Shown: positions 29,846 to 41,841, counted from the stretch's first letter. The stretch: DNA of 64,000 nucleotides from Tatumella sp. JGM91 (GCF_018257575.1 NZ_JAERJP010000019.1:1-64000), one strand, 5' to 3'. Program-made: numbers and translations. The notes: generated from the sequence alone by a model not told the origin.

Positions 29846-31180
29846 ATGACAAAACAGGCAGCACGATTATTACTGGTAGATGATGACCCGGGGATCCTGA
29901 CATTGCTGGGAATGCGGTTACGCAGTGAAGGTTTTCGGGTGGCCACCTGTGAAAACGGCACTGATGCGTTACGTCATCTGGCCAGAGAGCCGGTTGATTT
30001 GGTCATCAGTGACCTGCGAATGGATCATATGGATGGTCTGACCCTGTTCGGGGAAATTCAGAAACAATTTCCCGGATTACCGGTGATTATTCTTACGGCC
30101 CACGGATCCATTCCTGACGCTGTCGCCGCGACCCAGCAGGGAGTATGCAGCTTTCTTACCAAACCGGTTAATCGTGATGCCCTGTATCAGGCTATTGACC
30201 AGGCTATCGCCCAGCGGGGCACGGTCACCGGACATCAGCTGAGTGACAGTATCGTGACCCGCAGCCCGCTGATGATGCGCTTGCTGGAACAGGCACAAAT
30301 GGTGGCCAGTGCCGATGTCAGTATCCTGATTCAGGGGCAGAGCGGTACCGGGAAAGAGGTTCTCGCCAAAGCCATTCATCAGGCCAGTCCGCGATCAGAC
30401 CGCCCCTTTATTGCCATTAACTGTGGAGCATTACCGGAACAGTTACTTGAATCAGAACTGTTTGGACATGCCAGAGGCGCATTTACCGGTGCTCTGAGTG
30501 CCAGAGAAGGGTTGTTCCGGGCGGCAGAAGGCGGGACTCTGTTCCTGGATGAAATAGGTGATATGCCTGCGGCATTACAGGTCAAACTGCTGCGGGTATT
30601 ACAGGAACGCAGGGTCCGGCCGCTGGGCAGTAATCAGGATGTGGCGATTGATGTACGGATTATCTCAGCAACCCACCGTGATTTGCCGAAAGCGATGGAG
30701 GAAAAAACGTTCCGGGAAGATCTCTATTACCGTCTGAACGTGGTTACTCTGCGGTTACCGTCACTGAATGACCGCGCTGAAGATATACCTTTACTGGCAA
30801 ATGCATTGCTGAGGCAGGCTGCAGACCGGAATAAACCGCATATCCGCAGTTTTTCTGCCGGGGCGATGAAACGACTGATTACGGCCAGCTGGCCCGGCAA
30901 CGTGCGTCAGCTGGTTAATGTTATCGAACAATGTGTGGCGCTGAGTTCCGCAGCGGTGATCACTGACCGGCTGGTGGAACAGGCACTGGCCGGCGAAAAT
31001 ACAGCGCTGCTGACTTTTGCTGAGGCGAGAAATCAGTTTGAACTGAATTATTTACGTAAGTTATTACAAATGACTGGCGGTAATGTGACCCATGCGGCAC
31101 GGCTTGCCGGACGAAATCGTACTGAATTCTATAAACTTCTGGCGCGTCATGAACTGGACGCGGGCGATTTTAAAGGGTAA
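29846..31180 (+). CDS. glrR: Sigma-54-dependent response regulator GlrR (QseF)
   Basis: GlrR (444 aa) activates glmY. The receiver domain has DDD at 12-14, the phospho-acceptor Asp56 in SDLRMD, and the switch Lys in LTKPVN. The AAA+ domain has Walker A GQSGTGKE (164-171), the sigma-54 contact loop GAFTGA (211-216) and [11 protein letters not shown] Fis-type helix-turn-helix ends the protein ([22 protein letters not shown]). The target sites and sigma-54 promoter lie at the same locus upstream of glmY, closing a local circuit. Confidence 0.97.
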   Translation: MTKQAARLLLVDDDPGILTLLGMRLRSEGFRVATCENGTDALRHLAREPVDLVISDLRMDHMDGLTLFGEIQKQFPGLPVIILTAHGSIPDAVAATQQGVCSFLTKPVNRDALYQAIDQAIAQRGTVTGHQLSDSIVTRSPLMMRLLEQAQMVASADVSILIQGQSGTGKEVLAKAIHQASPRSDRPFIAINCGALPEQLLESELFGHARGAFTGALSAREGLFRAAEGGTLFLDEIGDMPAALQVKLLRVLQERRVRPLGSNQDVAIDVRIISATHRDLPKAMEEKTFREDLYYRLNVVTLRLPSLNDRAEDIPLLANALLRQAADRNKPHIRSFSAGAMKRLITASWPGNVRQLVNVIEQCVALSSAAVITDRLVEQALAGENTALLTFAEARNQFELNYLRKLLQMTGGNVTHAARLAGRNRTEFYKLLARHELDAGDFKG

Positions 31181-31609
<429 letters not shown>

Positions 31610-31655
31610 CAGGCCTGCAGAGGCCATCATTGATGGCCTCTGCAGACCAGTACCG

Positions 31656-32843
31656 TTACAGAGACTGGTGGGGACCGAACATTTCGTAGTGGATATGGTC
31701 GGCACTGACACCTGCTGCCGTCAGCTGGTTAAATACGGACTGCATAAAGCCGGCTGGTCCGCACAGGTAGTAATGGCGGTGCTGGCTTACTTGCTGTTCG
31801 CCCGCCTGGCTCAGATCCATCAGTCCGGAGAAGTGTGCCGGGTCATTATCTCCTGCCGCCGGGTGGTTATACCAGGTCAGCTGGCGGAAGTGTTCCAGTT
31901 TTTCTCCCAGCGCACTGACTTCATCCCTGAAAGCATGACTGGCAGGATTTTCGGCAGCGTGCCACCAGTTTACTTCCGCCGGATAGCTTTGTTCAGCGAG
32001 GCTGTGCAGCATTGCCAGTAGCGGGGTCAGACCGACCCCCGCCGAAATCAGTGTCAGGGGGGCGGGGGCCAGTGAACGGTCGAGCACAAAATCACCGCCC
32101 GGCACTGCAATTTCCAGCAAATCGCCACATTTTGCATGTTCATGTAACCAGCCGGAAACTTTCCCGCCCGGCTGATGACGTACAGCAATCCGATAATCGT
32201 TACCATTCGCAGTGCGCGTCAGAGAATACTGTCTGATCTGCCGGTATGGAAAACCTTCCGGCTGGAGATAGACAGCCAGATACTGGCCTGCGACATAATC
32301 GGCGACCGGCTTACCGTCTTGCGGAGTCAATACAATACTTTTAATAACCTCACTTTGTTGTGTGATGTCACTGATAACAAAACGACGGGTTCCCCGCCAG
32401 CCGCCGGGTTTATGTTCATGTTCCTGATAAATTTGCGCCTCACGTCCAATAAAAATGTCTGCCAGTGCGCCGTAAGCCTTTGCCCATGCGGCAAGAACTT
32501 CATCACCCGGGTTGAGCAATTCACGGATAGTCCCCAGCAGATGCTCTCCGACAATGGCGTACTGGTCCGGACTGATGGATAAACTGGCATGTTTCTGGGC
32601 AATTTTTTCGACGGCAGGAAGCAGTGCAGCAGGGTTATCCAGGTGGCTGCCATAGGCACAGAGTGCGGCAAACAGAGCTTCCGGCTGACGACCACTGACC
32701 TGGTTACTCATATTAAAAACATTTTTTAGTTCCGGGTTGTGGCTCAGCATGCGCTGGTAGAAATGTTTTGCTACTGCCGGGCCGGCATTGGCGATAGCAG
32801 GAAGAGTCGATCTGACCAGGGCGAGAGTTTCTGAATCAAGCAT
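31656..32843 (-). CDS. hmp: Flavohaemoprotein nitric oxide dioxygenase
   Basis: Hmp (395 aa) oxidises nitric oxide to nitrate using O2 and NAD(P)H. The N-terminal globin domain contains HFYQRM, NPELKNVFNMSNQ and the haem-ligand histidine in AQKHASL. The FAD domain has RQYSLTR and the NAD domain ISAGVGLTP and YLCGPAGFM. The ATG at 32843 has GAGG before it and matches E. coli; seven more codons are open upstream. An NsrR palindrome lies just upstream. It diverges from glyA. Confidence 0.97.
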   Translation of the reverse strand: MLDSETLALVRSTLPAIANAGPAVAKHFYQRMLSHNPELKNVFNMSNQVSGRQPEALFAALCAYGSHLDNPAALLPAVEKIAQKHASLSISPDQYAIVGEHLLGTIRELLNPGDEVLAAWAKAYGALADIFIGREAQIYQEHEHKPGGWRGTRRFVISDITQQSEVIKSIVLTPQDGKPVADYVAGQYLAVYLQPEGFPYRQIRQYSLTRTANGNDYRIAVRHQPGGKVSGWLHEHAKCGDLLEIAVPGGDFVLDRSLAPAPLTLISAGVGLTPLLAMLHSLAEQSYPAEVNWWHAAENPASHAFRDEVSALGEKLEHFRQLTWYNHPAAGDNDPAHFSGLMDLSQAGEQQVSQHRHYYLCGPAGFMQSVFNQLTAAGVSADHIHYEMFGPHQSL

Positions 32844-32869
32844 GCGGGCGTCCTCATTGTTCATTATTA

Positions 32870-32892
32870 AACATGTATTTTATATACATGTT
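32870..32892 (-). promoter_or_regulatory. NsrR operator of hmp
   Basis: A 23-base near-perfect palindrome (AACATGTATTT - T - ATATACATGTT, centre 32881) matches the NsrR consensus of 11-bp inverted repeats with ATGYATTT halves. It lies about 30 bases before hmp, so NO sensed by NsrR would derepress the gene. Confidence 0.82.
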
Positions 32893-33170
32893 ATAGCCGG
32901 CAGTATGGATTGTAAATAAACTTATTGTTAGCAAGGGTTTCCTGCGGTGTGGAGCTGGCCGGAAAATTTATGGCGAACGGTCATGTTTTCTGGCTAAAAA
33001 AAGTGCGACTGCTCACAGGTTGACCCGCGAAAATACTGAATGCCAATCGTTTGCGCAAAAAGAACGTTTTCCGGCTACCGTACTCCGGGAAAAGAGTTTA
33101 CACTGTTGGCCGTTACCCGCCGATGGGTGTTAAATTGCCGTTTTTAAGTTAGCTTAGTCAGGAGATGCGG
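32893..33170. promoter_or_regulatory. glyA upstream region with PurR-like operator
   Basis: GCCAATCGTTTGCGCA at 33042-33057 resembles the PurR operator known at glyA. A -10-like TACACT lies near 33095-33100. No coding sequence is seen. Control by PurR fits the role of GlyA in one-carbon supply for purines. Confidence 0.65.
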
Positions 33171-34424
33171 ATGTTAAAGCGAGAGATGAACATAGCCGAT
33201 TATGATGCCCCACTGTGGGAGGCGATGGAGCAGGAAAAAGTGCGTCAGGAAGAGCACATTGAACTGATTGCTTCGGAAAACTATACCAGCCCACGCGTAA
33301 TGCAGGCTCAGGGTTCACAGCTGACCAACAAATACGCAGAAGGATACCCTGGTAAGCGTTACTACGGCGGGTGTGAATATGTGGATATTGTTGAACAGTT
33401 AGCGATCGATCGCGCAAAAGAACTGTTTGGCGCAGATTATGCCAACGTTCAGCCGCACTCCGGATCTCAGGCTAACTTTGCAGTGTATACCGCATTACTG
33501 CAACCGGGCGATACTATCCTCGGGATGAACCTGGCACACGGTGGTCACCTGACTCACGGTTCTCCGGTTAACCTGTCCGGTAAACTGTATAACGTGGTGC
33601 CTTACGGCATTGATGAAAGCGGCAAAATTGACTATGACGAACTGGCTGAACTGGCAAAACAACACCAGCCAAAAATGATTATCGGCGGCTTCTCTGCGTA
33701 TTCCGGTGTGTGTGACTGGGAAAAAATGCGTGAAATCGCAGACAGCGTCGGCGCATGGTTGTTCGTTGATATGGCTCACGTTGCCGGATTAGTCGCAGCC
33801 GGTGTCTATCCGACCCCCGTTCCTTATGCCCACATCGTGACCACCACGACCCACAAAACTCTGGCGGGCCCGCGTGGCGGACTGATCCTGGCGAAAGGTG
33901 GTGACGAAGATTTTTATAAAAAACTGAATTCGGCGGTTTTCCCTGGCGGCCAGGGCGGTCCTCTGATGCACGTGATTGCCGGTAAAGCGATTGCGCTGAA
34001 AGAAGCGATGGAGCCGGAGTTTAAAGCGTATCAGCAGCAGGTTGCGGTTAACGCTAAAGCAATGGTTGAAGTTCTGCTGGACCGCGGGTTTAACATTGTT
34101 TCCGGGGGGACGCATAACCACCTGTTCCTGCTGGACCTGGTAGACAAAAATCTGACCGGTAAAGAAGCGGATGCCGCACTGGGACGCGCCAATATTACGG
34201 TAAACAAAAACAGCGTGCCTAACGATCCGAAGAGCCCGTTTGTCACTTCCGGTATCCGTATCGGTACACCAGCAGTAACCCGTCGTGGTTTTAAAGAAGC
34301 CGAAGTCCGTGAACTGGCAGGCTGGATTGCTGATGTGCTGGATAACATTAACGACGAAGCGACTATCGAACGTGTTAAAGGCAAAGTCCTCGAAATCTGC
34401 GCACGGTTCCCGGTTTACGCCTGA
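33171..34424 (+). CDS. glyA: Serine hydroxymethyltransferase
   Basis: GlyA (417 aa) interconverts serine and glycine and charges tetrahydrofolate with one carbon. The PLP lysine is in [14 protein letters not shown]. Conserved blocks include [24 protein letters not shown] and GLVAAGVYP. Much of the sequence is identical to E. coli, and the length equals it. The ATG at 33171 is preferred over 33165 because the GGAG at 33161 is then six bases away. It is transcribed alone with a terminator after it. Confidence 0.98.
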   Translation: MLKREMNIADYDAPLWEAMEQEKVRQEEHIELIASENYTSPRVMQAQGSQLTNKYAEGYPGKRYYGGCEYVDIVEQLAIDRAKELFGADYANVQPHSGSQANFAVYTALLQPGDTILGMNLAHGGHLTHGSPVNLSGKLYNVVPYGIDESGKIDYDELAELAKQHQPKMIIGGFSAYSGVCDWEKMREIADSVGAWLFVDMAHVAGLVAAGVYPTPVPYAHIVTTTTHKTLAGPRGGLILAKGGDEDFYKKLNSAVFPGGQGGPLMHVIAGKAIALKEAMEPEFKAYQQQVAVNAKAMVEVLLDRGFNIVSGGTHNHLFLLDLVDKNLTGKEADAALGRANITVNKNSVPNDPKSPFVTSGIRIGTPAVTRRGFKEAEVRELAGWIADVLDNINDEATIERVKGKVLEICARFPVYA

Positions 34425-34491
34425 GAATGAATAACCCGTGATCCGGTACTCTGGTCCTCGCGGGCCAGGGTGGCCATCAGATAACGTTAAT

Positions 34492-34536
34492 TGCACCTCA
34501 AAGGCGGATAATCTGCTGTCGGGGTGCATTTTTTTT
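34492..34536 (+). terminator. glyA terminator
   Basis: TGCACC and GGTGCA pair across a 25-base loop that itself can fold (GCGGATAATCTGC), followed by eight T residues. Confidence 0.75.
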
Positions 34537-34669
34537 ATCTGGCCGCAGACGTTTGCGGAACAGTAAAGAGATAACGACACAAAGCAAGAGCGGCGTAGCG
34601 GGGGAGAAAAGGCGACATCAGGAGGGGGAAGGGCAGACAGTCATCAGACCGCCTGCCGGAAAGCAATGA

Positions 34670-35473
34670 TTAGCGTTTCAGCGCTTCGCTTAATTCGTCG
34701 CGCATTGAGGCAAGCACGGCGCGTACTACGCGTGGGTTACCGGCAACGATATTACCTGAGCTCAGGTAGCCATGACCGCCGGTAAAGTCAGTGACCAGAC
34801 CACCCGCTTCACGCACCAGTAATTCACCGGCGGCGAAATCCCATGGTTTCAGGCCAATTTCAAAGTAACCATCGGTACGTCCAGCGGCAACGTAAGCTAA
34901 ATCCAGGGCGGCTGAGCCGGTACGTCTGAAATCTGCACACTGGGTGAACAGTTTCGTGACAACATTCATAAAAGGTACTGAATGTTGTTTGGCTTTGAAC
35001 GGGAAGCCGGTAGCGAGGATAGTACCGTCTAAATCGCGGGCAGTGCTGCCACGCAGGCGGTAACCGTTTAACTGGGCACCCTGTCCGCGTGCAGCAGTAA
35101 ACAGTTCGTTACGCATCGGGTCATAGACCACGGCGACTTCGGTACGTCCTTTGATACGCACGGCAATAGAAACAGAAAAGTGCGGGAAACGTTTAATAAA
35201 GTTGGTGGTGCCATCCAGTGGATCAATAACCCATTGAACATCCTTATCTTCACCTGCCAGTTCACCACTTTCTTCAGTGACGATTGAGTGCTTAGGGTAA
35301 GATTTACGAATTACCTCAATAATCAGGCGTTCTGCTTCGCGGTCGATATTGGTAACAAAGTCATTGCTGCCTTTCTGACTCGTCTCAACAGCGTCTGGAG
35401 TTTCGTAATTTTTAGCAATTAAATTGCCGGCCTTGCGCGCAGCGCGCACGGCGATATTGAGCATCGGATGCAT
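34670..35473 (-). CDS. suhB: Inositol-1-monophosphatase SuhB
   Basis: SuhB (267 aa) is an inositol monophosphatase family protein that in E. coli also acts as a Nus factor in rRNA antitermination. Metal-binding motifs are VTEESGE, WVIDPLDGTTNF and the C-terminal KPWDFAAGELLVREAGG. The length equals E. coli. It diverges from trmJ across 118 bases. Whether the antitermination role holds here is inferred from family identity. Confidence 0.96.
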   Translation of the reverse strand: MHPMLNIAVRAARKAGNLIAKNYETPDAVETSQKGSNDFVTNIDREAERLIIEVIRKSYPKHSIVTEESGELAGEDKDVQWVIDPLDGTTNFIKRFPHFSVSIAVRIKGRTEVAVVYDPMRNELFTAARGQGAQLNGYRLRGSTARDLDGTILATGFPFKAKQHSVPFMNVVTKLFTQCADFRRTGSAALDLAYVAAGRTDGYFEIGLKPWDFAAGELLVREAGGLVTDFTGGHGYLSSGNIVAGNPRVVRAVLASMRDELSEALKR

Positions 35474-35591
35474 CAGTTATTCCCACTGGATGTTAAAGAA
35501 CGAAAAAACGCCGGGAAGTATAGCAGCGTGTTCAGATAATGTCTCTTTTTATGTTAGTATCCCTGCATCATTTTAAGAGCGGCCTTCAATT

Positions 35592-36320
35592 ATGTTGCAG
35601 AATATTCGTATTGTCCTGGTGGAAACTTCACACACCGGGAATATGGGCTCCGTTGCCCGGGCTATGAAAACCATGGGGCTGTCGAATCTTTATCTGGTGA
35701 ACCCATTAATTAAACCGGATTCTCAGGCAATTTCCCTGGCGGCGGGTGCCAGTGATTTAATTGGTAATGCCTGTATTGTCGACTCGCTGGATGAGGCCAT
35801 TTCCGGGTGTAGCCTGGTGGTTGGTACCAGTGCGCGATCCCGTTCTTTGCCCTGGCCGATGCTGGATGCCAGAGAGTGTGGTGTTAAAAGCGTCGAAGAA
35901 GGTCAGCAGGCACCGGTAGCTCTGGTATTCGGGCGTGAGCGGGTAGGGCTGACTAACGACGAACTGCAGAAGTGTCACTACCATGTGGCCATTCCGGCAA
36001 ATCCTGAGTACAGCTCCCTGAACCTTGCGATGGCTGTTCAGCTGATTGCTTACGAAGTGCGCATGGCATGGCTGCAGTCGCAGTCTGCAGATACCGGTGT
36101 GGCACAATATGCAGAGTCACCTTATCCGCTGGTTGATGACCTGGAACGTTTCTACGGACACCTGGAAAAGATGATGCAGGACAGTGGTTTTGTTCGTAAA
36201 GACCAGCCGGGGCAGGTGATGAGTAAGCTGCGCCGTCTGTTTACCAGGGCGCGTCCTGAGCGTGATGAACTGAATATTTTGCGCGGTATGCTCGCGTCCT
36301 TTGAGAAAAAATCGCACTGA
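35592..36320 (+). CDS. trmJ: tRNA (cytidine/uridine-2'-O-)-methyltransferase TrmJ
   Basis: TrmJ (242 aa) methylates the ribose of nucleotide 32 in several tRNAs. It is a SPOUT enzyme with the opening [22 protein letters not shown] and the trefoil-knot SAM site [16 protein letters not shown] and [18 protein letters not shown] helical C-terminal part follows. It lies directly upstream of the isc operon, as in E. coli, but the 163-base gap contains the iscR promoter. Confidence 0.96.
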   Translation: MLQNIRIVLVETSHTGNMGSVARAMKTMGLSNLYLVNPLIKPDSQAISLAAGASDLIGNACIVDSLDEAISGCSLVVGTSARSRSLPWPMLDARECGVKSVEEGQQAPVALVFGRERVGLTNDELQKCHYHVAIPANPEYSSLNLAMAVQLIAYEVRMAWLQSQSADTGVAQYAESPYPLVDDLERFYGHLEKMMQDSGFVRKDQPGQVMSKLRRLFTRARPERDELNILRGMLASFEKKSH

Positions 36321-36365
36321 TGACTCGCTGTGGCTGAAGAAGGACTGAACAGCACAGCAGGTTAA

Positions 36366-36415
36366 ATACCTGAGTAAAATACCCGGTTAAATAGTTGACC
36401 ATTTTGGTCGGGAAT
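36366..36415 (+). promoter_or_regulatory. Two IscR binding sites and -35 of the isc promoter
   Basis: Two adjacent 25-base sites are seen. One begins ATACCTGAGT (36366-36390) and the other ATAGTTGACC (36391-36415). Both resemble the type 1 IscR motif bound by the [2Fe-2S] form. TTGACC at 36395-36400 serves as -35, so bound IscR would block polymerase, giving feedback on Fe-S supply. Confidence 0.78.
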
Positions 36416-36483
36416 GTCAGACTTATCGTTATTAACTTTTATTAACACTCCGGTAACCGGATACTGATCGAGGTCGTGTAACG

Positions 36484-36984
36484 ATGAGACTGACATCCAA
36501 GGGACGTTATGCCGTCACTGCCATGCTGGATGTGGCACTGCATTCAAATGAAGGCCCGGTGCCTTTGGCCGATATTTCTGAACGTCAGGGTATTTCACTT
36601 TCCTACCTTGAGCAGCTTTTTTCGCGCCTGCGTAAAAATGGCCTGGTCGCCAGCGTACGCGGGCCGGGTGGCGGATACTTGCTTGGTAAAGATGCCAGCC
36701 AGATAGCCGTGGGTACCGTTATCACTGCTGTTGATGAGTCTGTCGATGCTACCCGCTGTCAGGGAAAAGAAGGTTGCCAGGGGGGAGAGCGCTGTCTCAC
36801 TCACGTATTGTGGCGTGATTTAAGTGACAGAATCAGTGAGTTTCTGAATAATATTACTCTGGCTGAACTGGTCAATAACCAGGATATTCTTGAGGTTGCG
36901 GATCGTCAAAATAATGATAACCGACGTTTTCTTGACCCGCGGATGCCGTCTGCCATAGACGTCAAACAGCGTGCTTACAACTAG
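36484..36984 (+). CDS. iscR: Fe-S cluster regulator IscR
   Basis: IscR (166 aa) is an Rrf2-family repressor that senses Fe-S status and controls the isc operon. The winged helix is N-terminal ([38 protein letters not shown]). The cluster cysteines are 92, 98 and 104 in [14 protein letters not shown]. It is the first gene of iscRSUA-hscBA-fdx-iscX-pepB, and its own operators lie upstream. Confidence 0.98.
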   Translation: MRLTSKGRYAVTAMLDVALHSNEGPVPLADISERQGISLSYLEQLFSRLRKNGLVASVRGPGGGYLLGKDASQIAVGTVITAVDESVDATRCQGKEGCQGGERCLTHVLWRDLSDRISEFLNNITLAELVNNQDILEVADRQNNDNRRFLDPRMPSAIDVKQRAYN

Positions 36985-37068
36985 AGATTATGGCGTTATT
37001 TGCCTGCGTAATACCACCGCCATACTATAAATTATTAGCATTGAAGTGATGTACGGAGTTTAAGAGCA

Positions 37069-38283
37069 ATGAAATTACCAATTTATCTGGATTACTCTGC
37101 GACTACGCCTGCAGATCCGCGCGTTGCTGAGAAAATGATGCAGTATCTGACGCTGGACGGGGTGTTCGGTAACCCTGCTTCACGTTCTCACCGTTTTGGC
37201 TGGCAGTCGGAAGAGGCAGTGGATATTGCCCGTAACCAGATTGCTGATCTGGTTGGTGCTGATCCGCGTGAAATCGTATTCACCTCCGGGGCGACCGAAG
37301 CTGACAACCTGGCGATTAAAGGTGCAGCACAGTTTTATCAGAAAAAAGGTAAGCACATCATTACCTGTAAAACTGAACATAAAGCGGTACTGGATACCTG
37401 TCGTCAGCTGGAAAGAGAAGGTTTCGAAGTGACCTATCTGGCACCACAGACCAACGGTATTATTGATCTTGACGTGCTGAAAGAGGCTATCCGTGAAGAC
37501 ACTATTCTGGTGTCCATTATGCATGTAAATAATGAAATCGGTGTGGTTCAGGATATTGCCACCATCGGTGAAATTTGCCGTGAACGCGGTATTATTTACC
37601 ATGTTGATGCGACCCAGAGTGTGGGCAAACTGCCTGTCGATCTGAGCAAACTGAAAGTCGATTTAATGTCTTTCTCTGCCCATAAACTGTACGGACCAAA
37701 GGGGATTGGTGCACTCTATGTTCGCCGTAAGCCTCGTGTTCGTCTGGAAGCTCAGATGCACGGCGGTGGCCATGAGCGCGGTATGCGTTCAGGTACCCTG
37801 CCAGTGCACCAGATTGTCGGCATGGGTGAAGCTTACCGGATTGCTAAAGAAGAGATGGACAGCGAAATGGCACGTTTACGTGTGCTGCGTGACCGTCTGT
37901 GGAACGGTGTCAAAGACATGGAAGAGGTTTATCTGAATGGTGACCTCGAAAATGGCGCACCGAATATCGTCAACATCAGCTTTAACTATGTTGAAGGTGA
38001 GTCGCTGATTATGGCGCTTAAAGATCTGGCCGTCTCTTCCGGTTCAGCCTGTACGTCTGCGAGCCTTGAGCCATCTTATGTACTGCGTGCTCTGGGTATG
38101 AACGATGAACTGGCCCACAGCTCTATTCGTTTCTCTTTAGGACGTTTTACCACTGAAGAAGAGATCGACTACACCATTAATCTGGTGCGCAATTCTATCG
38201 GCCGGCTGCGTGACCTTTCTCCCCTGTGGGAAATGTTTAAAGCAGGCGTGGATTTGAACAGCATCGAATGGTCGCATCACTAA
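37069..38283 (+). CDS. iscS: Cysteine desulfurase IscS
   Basis: IscS (404 aa) takes sulfur from cysteine and passes it to IscU, and also to tRNA thiolation and cofactor pathways. The PLP lysine is in [12 protein letters not shown] (Lys206) and the persulfide cysteine in [14 protein letters not shown] (Cys328). The length equals E. coli. It follows iscR by 84 bases and precedes iscU by 21. Confidence 0.98.
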   Translation: MKLPIYLDYSATTPADPRVAEKMMQYLTLDGVFGNPASRSHRFGWQSEEAVDIARNQIADLVGADPREIVFTSGATEADNLAIKGAAQFYQKKGKHIITCKTEHKAVLDTCRQLEREGFEVTYLAPQTNGIIDLDVLKEAIREDTILVSIMHVNNEIGVVQDIATIGEICRERGIIYHVDATQSVGKLPVDLSKLKVDLMSFSAHKLYGPKGIGALYVRRKPRVRLEAQMHGGGHERGMRSGTLPVHQIVGMGEAYRIAKEEMDSEMARLRVLRDRLWNGVKDMEEVYLNGDLENGAPNIVNISFNYVEGESLIMALKDLAVSSGSACTSASLEPSYVLRALGMNDELAHSSIRFSLGRFTTEEEIDYTINLVRNSIGRLRDLSPLWEMFKAGVDLNSIEWSHH

Positions 38284-38304
38284 CAGTCTTCAGGAGAATA
38301 TAAA

Positions 38305-38691
38305 ATGGCTTACAGCGAAAAAGTAATAGATCACTACGAAAACCCACGTAATGTGGGCTCTTTTGACAATGCTGACCCGAGTATTGGTAGTGGTATGGTG
38401 GGTGCACCTGCCTGCGGCGACGTGATGAAACTGCAAATTAAAGTCAGTGACACGGGGATTATTGAAGATGCCCGTTTCAAAACTTACGGTTGTGGTTCTG
38501 CAATTGCCTCCAGTTCACTGATCACCGAATGGGTGAAAGGTAAATCACTGGACGAAGCCCAGGGCATTTCAAATATGCAGATTGCGGAAGAACTGGAATT
38601 ACCGCCGGTAAAAATTCACTGTTCTATCCTGGCTGAAGATGCGATTAAAGCAGCAATTGCTGACTATAAGAGCAAAAAAACAGACAAGTAA
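38305..38691 (+). CDS. iscU: Fe-S cluster scaffold IscU
   Basis: IscU (128 aa) is the scaffold on which clusters are built and then handed over with HscA/HscB. The three ligand cysteines are present (Cys37 in GAPACGD, Cys63 in YGCGSA, Cys106 in IHCSILAEDA). The HscA recognition motif LPPVK is intact just before Cys106. It lies between iscS and iscA in the operon. Confidence 0.98.
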   Translation: MAYSEKVIDHYENPRNVGSFDNADPSIGSGMVGAPACGDVMKLQIKVSDTGIIEDARFKTYGCGSAIASSSLITEWVKGKSLDEAQGISNMQIAEELELPPVKIHCSILAEDAIKAAIADYKSKKTDK

Positions 38692-38703
38692 GCGAGGGCA
38701 GAG

Positions 38704-39027
38704 ATGTCGATTTCCCTGAGCGATTCAGCTGCTGCGCGTGTCAGTAGTTTTCTGGCAAACCGTGGCTCAGGCTATGGCCTGCGGTTAGGCGTAAGAACGT
38801 CAGGCTGTTCGGGTATGGCTTATGTCCTCGAGTTTGTGGACGAACCACAGCCGGAAGATACGGTGTTTGAGCAGAAGGGCGTCAGAGTCGTTGTCGATGG
38901 CAAAAGCCTCGTTTATCTGGATGGTACAGAACTGGATTTTGTGAAAGAAGGCCTGAATGAAGGGTTTAAATTCAACAATCCAAATGTAAAAGATGAGTGC
39001 GGTTGCGGCGAGAGTTTCAACGTATAA
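38704..39027 (+). CDS. iscA: Fe-S cluster assembly protein IscA
   Basis: IscA (107 aa) is an A-type carrier that helps assemble [4Fe-4S] clusters. The three conserved cysteines are Cys35 (SGCSGMAY) and Cys99/Cys101 (DECGCGES). It starts 12 bases after iscU. A hairpin with a T run follows before hscB, so downstream expression may be lower. Confidence 0.98.
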   Translation: MSISLSDSAAARVSSFLANRGSGYGLRLGVRTSGCSGMAYVLEFVDEPQPEDTVFEQKGVRVVVDGKSLVYLDGTELDFVKEGLNEGFKFNNPNVKDECGCGESFNV

Positions 39028-39052
39028 TCTCTGTGTCATACACTGAACATCT

Positions 39053-39079
39053 GCCCCAGCCTGCTGGGGCGTTTTTTTT
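39053..39079 (+). terminator. Partial terminator/attenuator inside the isc operon
   Basis: GCCCCAGC and GCTGGGGC pair around two bases and are followed by GTTTTTTTT, between iscA and hscB. As hscB-hscA-fdx have no clear own promoter, this probably reduces rather than stops transcription. Confidence 0.75.
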
Positions 39080-39105
39080 ATTTTTATCTCAGGTTCGGGC
39101 CGGTT

Positions 39106-39621
39106 ATGAATTATTTTACCCTGTTTGATTTGCCAGAATCCTTTGATATTGACACTGCACGGCTGGCTGAACATTTCCAGACACTGCAACGTCAGTATCA
39201 TCCTGACAAGTTTGCGACCTCTCCGGAAGCAGAGCGTCTGAAGGCGTTACAACATGCTGCAACCATCAATCAGGGCTACCAGGCCCTGCGTCAGCCGCTC
39301 TCCCGGGCAGAATACTTATTATCTCTGCATGGTTTTGATATCAACAATGAGCAGCATACCCTGCGTGACACGGCTTTTCTGATGGAACAGTTGGAATTAC
39401 GTGAAGAGCTTGAAACTATCGAACAGCAGAAAAACAGTGATGCACTGGCAGACTGTTTTCGCCGGCTGGATGAAATGGAACAGCAGCGTAGTCAGCAAAT
39501 GCGCCAGCTATTTATTCAGCAGCAATGGCCTGAAGCCGCAGATACGGTGCGTAAGCTAAGATTTCTCGCTAAACTGCGTGTTGAAGCAGAAAAGCTGGAA
39601 GAGAAACTGCTGGATTTTTAA
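39106..39621 (+). CDS. hscB: Fe-S co-chaperone HscB
   Basis: HscB (171 aa) is the J-protein that brings IscU to HscA and stimulates its ATPase. The HPD triad is at 32-34 in RQYHPDKF. The C-terminal three-helix part that binds IscU follows ([15 protein letters not shown]). The length equals E. coli. It starts 78 bases after iscA, behind a hairpin, and hscA follows after 14 bases. Confidence 0.97.
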   Translation: MNYFTLFDLPESFDIDTARLAEHFQTLQRQYHPDKFATSPEAERLKALQHAATINQGYQALRQPLSRAEYLLSLHGFDINNEQHTLRDTAFLMEQLELREELETIEQQKNSDALADCFRRLDEMEQQRSQQMRQLFIQQQWPEAADTVRKLRFLAKLRVEAEKLEEKLLDF

Positions 39622-39635
39622 ACGGGAAGCTCGTT

Positions 39636-41486
39636 ATGGCGTTATTACAAATCAGTGAACCGGGGTTAAGTGCTGCTCCTCATCAGCGCAAGCTGGCTGC
39701 CGGGATTGACCTCGGAACCACCCACTCCCTGGTCGCTACTGTCCGTAGCGGTCAGGCTGAAACTCTGCCGGATACACAAGGGCGTCATTTACTGCCTTCG
39801 GTGGTGAATTACCAGCCTGGCCAGTTAATGATTGGCTGGGAAGCCCGTCGCCTGGCTGCCAGTGATCCCCGTTATACCTTTAGTTCGGTGAAACGACTGA
39901 TTGGCCGATCGCTGGCTGATATTCAGCAGCGTTATCCGCATCTTCCTTATCTGTTCAGTGCCAGCGAGAATGGTCTGCCAATGATGACGACGCCCGATGG
40001 CCGGGTGAACCCGATTCAGGTTTCCGGTGATATTCTGGCAGAACTTGCCGCCAGAGCCCGAGAGTCTCTGGGCGGAGAACTGGATGGCGTAGTGATCACA
40101 GTCCCGGCTTACTTTGATGATGCCCAGCGCCAGGGAACCAAAGATGCCGCGCGGCTGGCCGGACTCAATGTATTACGGTTGCTCAACGAACCCACTGCCG
40201 CTGCTGTCGCCTATGGTCTGGATTCCGGACAGGAAGGTGTGATTGCGGTGTATGATTTAGGCGGGGGGACCTTTGATATTTCGGTACTGCGTCTCAGTCG
40301 TGGTGTGTTTGAAGTGCTGGCGACCGGCGGCGACTCTGCACTGGGGGGCGATGACTTCGACCAGTTGCTGGCAGACTGGATCTGTCAACAGGCGGGGATT
40401 ACCGACCTGAGTGACCGGCGCTTACAACGACAAATTCTGGATGCCGCCACGGCAGCAAAAATCACCCTCAGTGACAAACCACAGGCGACTATCAGCGTCG
40501 GTGACTGGCAGGGCAATATCAGCCGTGAACAGTTTACCGCCCTGATTGCACCGCTGGTTAAGCGGACGTTAATCGCCTGCCGCCGCACTTTAAAAGATGC
40601 CGGAATCGCGGTTGATGAGGTACAGGAAGTTGTGATGGTCGGGGGCTCCACCCGTACACCGGCAGTGCGCGACAAAGTGGGCGAGTTTTTTGCCCGTCAG
40701 CCGCTGACCTCGATTGATCCGGACAAAGTCGTTGCCCTCGGGGCGGCAATTCAGGCGGATATCCTGGTGGGGAATAAACCTGACAGTGATATGTTACTGC
40801 TTGATGTCATCCCTCTGTCACTGGGTCTTGAAACCATGGGCGGACTGACCGAAAAAGTGATCCCGCGTAACACCACTATCCCTGTGGCCCGTGCTCAGGA
40901 ATTTACCACGTTTAAAGATGCCCAGACCGCAATGAGTATTCATGTGGTACAGGGCGAACGTGAACTGGTGAGTGATTGCCGTTCACTGGCGCGTTTTGCT
41001 TTGCGTGGTCTGCCGCCACTGCCGGCTGGCGGAGCCCATATTCGTGTCACTTTTCAGGTGGATGCAGATGGCCTGTTAAGTGTTACTGCGATGGAAAAGT
41101 CTACGGCTGTTGAAGCGTCTATTCAGGTGAAACCGTCCTATGGTCTGACTGAAAATGAAATTGCGACCATGATCACCGACTCAATGACCTATGCCCGCGA
41201 CGATGTGGCGGCACGAAAACTGGCGGAACAGAAAGTTGATGGTCTGCGGGTACTGGAAAGCCTGGAGGGTGCGTTAGCCGAAGACAGCACATTACTTTCC
41301 GCTGATGAACTGCAGAAAATTCGTCAGGCTCAGGACAACCTGCGCCACGCACTGGAAGGTGATGATGAAGCGCAGATTGCTGGCGGAATAAAATTATTGG
41401 ATCAAGTGACTCAGGAGTTTGCCGCACGCCGGATGGATAATTCAATTCGCCGGGCGCTGACCGGACACTCTGTGGATGAGGTTTAA
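39636..41486 (+). CDS. hscA: Fe-S biogenesis Hsp70 HscA
   Basis: HscA (616 aa) is a specialised Hsp70 that binds the LPPVK motif of IscU and drives cluster transfer. The ATPase domain shows [40 protein letters not shown] and [10 protein letters not shown]. The substrate-binding domain and helical lid follow. It lacks the long disordered tail of DnaK. fdx starts two bases after its stop. Confidence 0.98.
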   Translation: MALLQISEPGLSAAPHQRKLAAGIDLGTTHSLVATVRSGQAETLPDTQGRHLLPSVVNYQPGQLMIGWEARRLAASDPRYTFSSVKRLIGRSLADIQQRYPHLPYLFSASENGLPMMTTPDGRVNPIQVSGDILAELAARARESLGGELDGVVITVPAYFDDAQRQGTKDAARLAGLNVLRLLNEPTAAAVAYGLDSGQEGVIAVYDLGGGTFDISVLRLSRGVFEVLATGGDSALGGDDFDQLLADWICQQAGITDLSDRRLQRQILDAATAAKITLSDKPQATISVGDWQGNISREQFTALIAPLVKRTLIACRRTLKDAGIAVDEVQEVVMVGGSTRTPAVRDKVGEFFARQPLTSIDPDKVVALGAAIQADILVGNKPDSDMLLLDVIPLSLGLETMGGLTEKVIPRNTTIPVARAQEFTTFKDAQTAMSIHVVQGERELVSDCRSLARFALRGLPPLPAGGAHIRVTFQVDADGLLSVTAMEKSTAVEASIQVKPSYGLTENEIATMITDSMTYARDDVAARKLAEQKVDGLRVLESLEGALAEDSTLLSADELQKIRQAQDNLRHALEGDDEAQIAGGIKLLDQVTQEFAARRMDNSIRRALTGHSVDEV

Positions 41487-41488
41487 GA

Positions 41489-41824
41489 ATGCCTAAGATT
41501 GTAATTTTGCCCCATAAAGATTTGCTGCCGGAGGGCGGCGTCTATGATGCAGCGCCCGGTGAGACTATCCTGGATGTTGCATTACGTAATGGTATCGAAG
41601 TTGAGCACGCCTGTGAGAAGTCCTGTGCCTGTACTACTTGCCACTGTGTGGTGCGTGAAGGATTTGATTCACTGCCCGAGAGCACTGATGACGAAGATGA
41701 TATGCTGGACAAAGCCTGGGGGCTTGAACCGGACAGCCGTCTGAGTTGTCAGGCGCGGATTGCCGACGAAGACCTGGTCGTGGAATTCCCGCGTTACACC
41801 CTGAACCATGCGCGTGAGCATTAA
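41489..41824 (+). CDS. fdx: [2Fe-2S] ferredoxin Fdx
   Basis: This 111-residue ferredoxin supplies electrons for cluster assembly. The ligands are Cys42, Cys48, Cys51 and Cys87 ([20 protein letters not shown]). The acidic stretch [14 protein letters not shown] is a partner-binding surface. It follows hscA closely, and a hairpin separates it from iscX. Confidence 0.98.
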   Translation: MPKIVILPHKDLLPEGGVYDAAPGETILDVALRNGIEVEHACEKSCACTTCHCVVREGFDSLPESTDDEDDMLDKAWGLEPDSRLSCQARIADEDLVVEFPRYTLNHAREH

Positions 41825-41841
41825 TTAAAACGTTAACATCC